The notes below the pieces were generated by a model. That model worked only from the letters and a program-made list of their open reading frames with translations. It searched no databases and was not told the origin of the DNA. The position numbers and the translations under genes were made by a program. Source: Bacteroidota bacterium (lineage in GTDB: Bacteria > Bacteroidota > Bacteroidia > NS11-12g > UBA955). From it: 13,249 nucleotides of DNA. Below, piece by piece: positions 12,724 to 13,249 of the stretch (its first letter is position 1; each line of letters opens with the position of its first letter). The stretch covers positions 1 to 13,249 of the forward strand of contig RGEC01000040.1 of NCBI GenBank assembly GCA_009918425.1, written 5' to 3'.

Positions 12724-13249
12724 ATGAATATCCTGTTGCTGGGTTCCGGGGGCCGCGAACATGCATTTGCATGGAAATTGTCGCAATCGGGAAACCCGGG
12801 CAAGCTCTACATAGCACCCGGAAACGCCGGAACTGCGCAGTGCGGCGAAAACGTGACCGTCAATCCCCTGGATTTTGAGGCAGTACTTGTGTTTTGCCAA
12901 AACAACAATGTTTCTTTGATTTTACCTGGCAACGAAGATCCGCTGGTGGCAGGCATCGTGGATTTTATGAGGCCCCACGGCATTGCCGTGGCCGGCCCTG
13001 ACCAATATGCAGCCACCTTGGAAGGCAGCAAGGATTTTGCCAAGGCCTTCATGATGCGCCACAATATCCCAACAGCGGCATACCGCAGTTTTACCGCTGA
13101 TAATCTGCACGAAGGCAGAGATTTTCTGGCTACACTGTCACCACCCTATGTGCTGAAAGCCGATGGACTGGCTGCCGGAAAAGGCGTGATTATTACAGAA
13201 GACATTACCGAAGCCGAGGCTGTGTTAAACGACATGATTACCAACGCGC
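12724..13249 (+). CDS. purD: Phosphoribosylamine-glycine ligase (5' part)
   Basis: The gene runs off the right edge; the first 175 residues are present. PurD is an ATP-grasp enzyme that joins glycine to 5-phosphoribosylamine in de novo purine synthesis. The N-terminal MNILLLGSGGREHAFAWKL is the family signature, followed by LYIAPGNAGTAQ. The ATP-grasp part begins with LEGSKDFAKAFMMRHNIPTA and the nucleotide-binding YVLKADGLAAGKGVI. In the usual VGPE-x-PLV-x-G motif the proline is replaced: here it reads PGNEDPLVAG. The start ATG at 12724 is fixed by the signature beginning at the second codon. The C-terminal half, including the metal-binding residues, cannot be checked. Confidence 0.97.
   Translation, partial: MNILLLGSGGREHAFAWKLSQSGNPGKLYIAPGNAGTAQCGENVTVNPLDFEAVLVFCQNNNVSLILPGNEDPLVAGIVDFMRPHGIAVAGPDQYAATLEGSKDFAKAFMMRHNIPTAAYRSFTADNLHEGRDFLATLSPPYVLKADGLAAGKGVIITEDITEAEAVLNDMITNA

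Overview
The window looks like a chromosomal segment of a member of the Bacteroidota, probably from the Chitinophagales/Sphingobacteriales side or an uncultured relative. The evidence is a type IX secretion (T9SS) C-terminal sorting domain on the first gene, exact matches to the Bacteroidota -7 promoter box TAnnTTTG in front of several genes, weak or absent Shine-Dalgarno sequences, a long basic N-terminal tail on the RluB-type pseudouridine synthase, and moderate G+C with AT-rich intergenic stretches. This assignment is inferred from family knowledge; no database search was possible.

Layout. From 1 to 2002 (+) lie the 3' part of an arylsulfotransferase-like T9SS cargo gene and a secreted DNA/RNA non-specific endonuclease with a Cys/His-rich tail. 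An RsmF-type rRNA methyltransferase (2040-3410, +) converges on a pseudouridine synthase of the RsuA/RluB family (3520-5124, -). Next on the minus strand come hepT and mntA, a HEPN/nucleotidyltransferase toxin-antitoxin pair, then phhB (pterin carbinolamine dehydratase). A tRNA-Arg(CCU) gene follows on the plus strand, divergent from phhB. A small zinc-ribbon gene, a secreted beta-helix protein and two paralogous small secreted proteins lie on the minus strand from 6564 to 9521. The last part (9881 to the end, +) is a translation-related cluster, cysS-miaE-rsmE, followed by the 5' part of purD.

The most unusual part is directly behind the tRNA (6317-6561). The 3' piece of the tRNA (variable loop, T-arm, acceptor 3' strand and following T-run) is repeated twice in tandem. 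In both repeats an 85-86 nt insert sits exactly at the 5' edge of the T-loop. The insert folds into two hairpins. Hairpin stems and the T-stem differ between the two copies, but almost every difference is compensated so that pairing is kept. This is the signature of a selected RNA or single-stranded DNA structure. I do not recognise the element; it may be a new structured RNA or a tRNA-targeting mobile repeat.

The genes fall into three functional groups. RNA modification and translation: RsmF, RluB-type, tRNA-Arg, CysS, MiaE and RsmE. Envelope and secreted proteins: the arylsulfotransferase-like protein, nuclease, beta-helix protein and two small paralogues. Small metabolic or defence genes: PhhB, MntA/HepT and PurD. 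A second region worth attention is the hairpin-dense leader at about 9541-9644, upstream of one of the small secreted paralogues.
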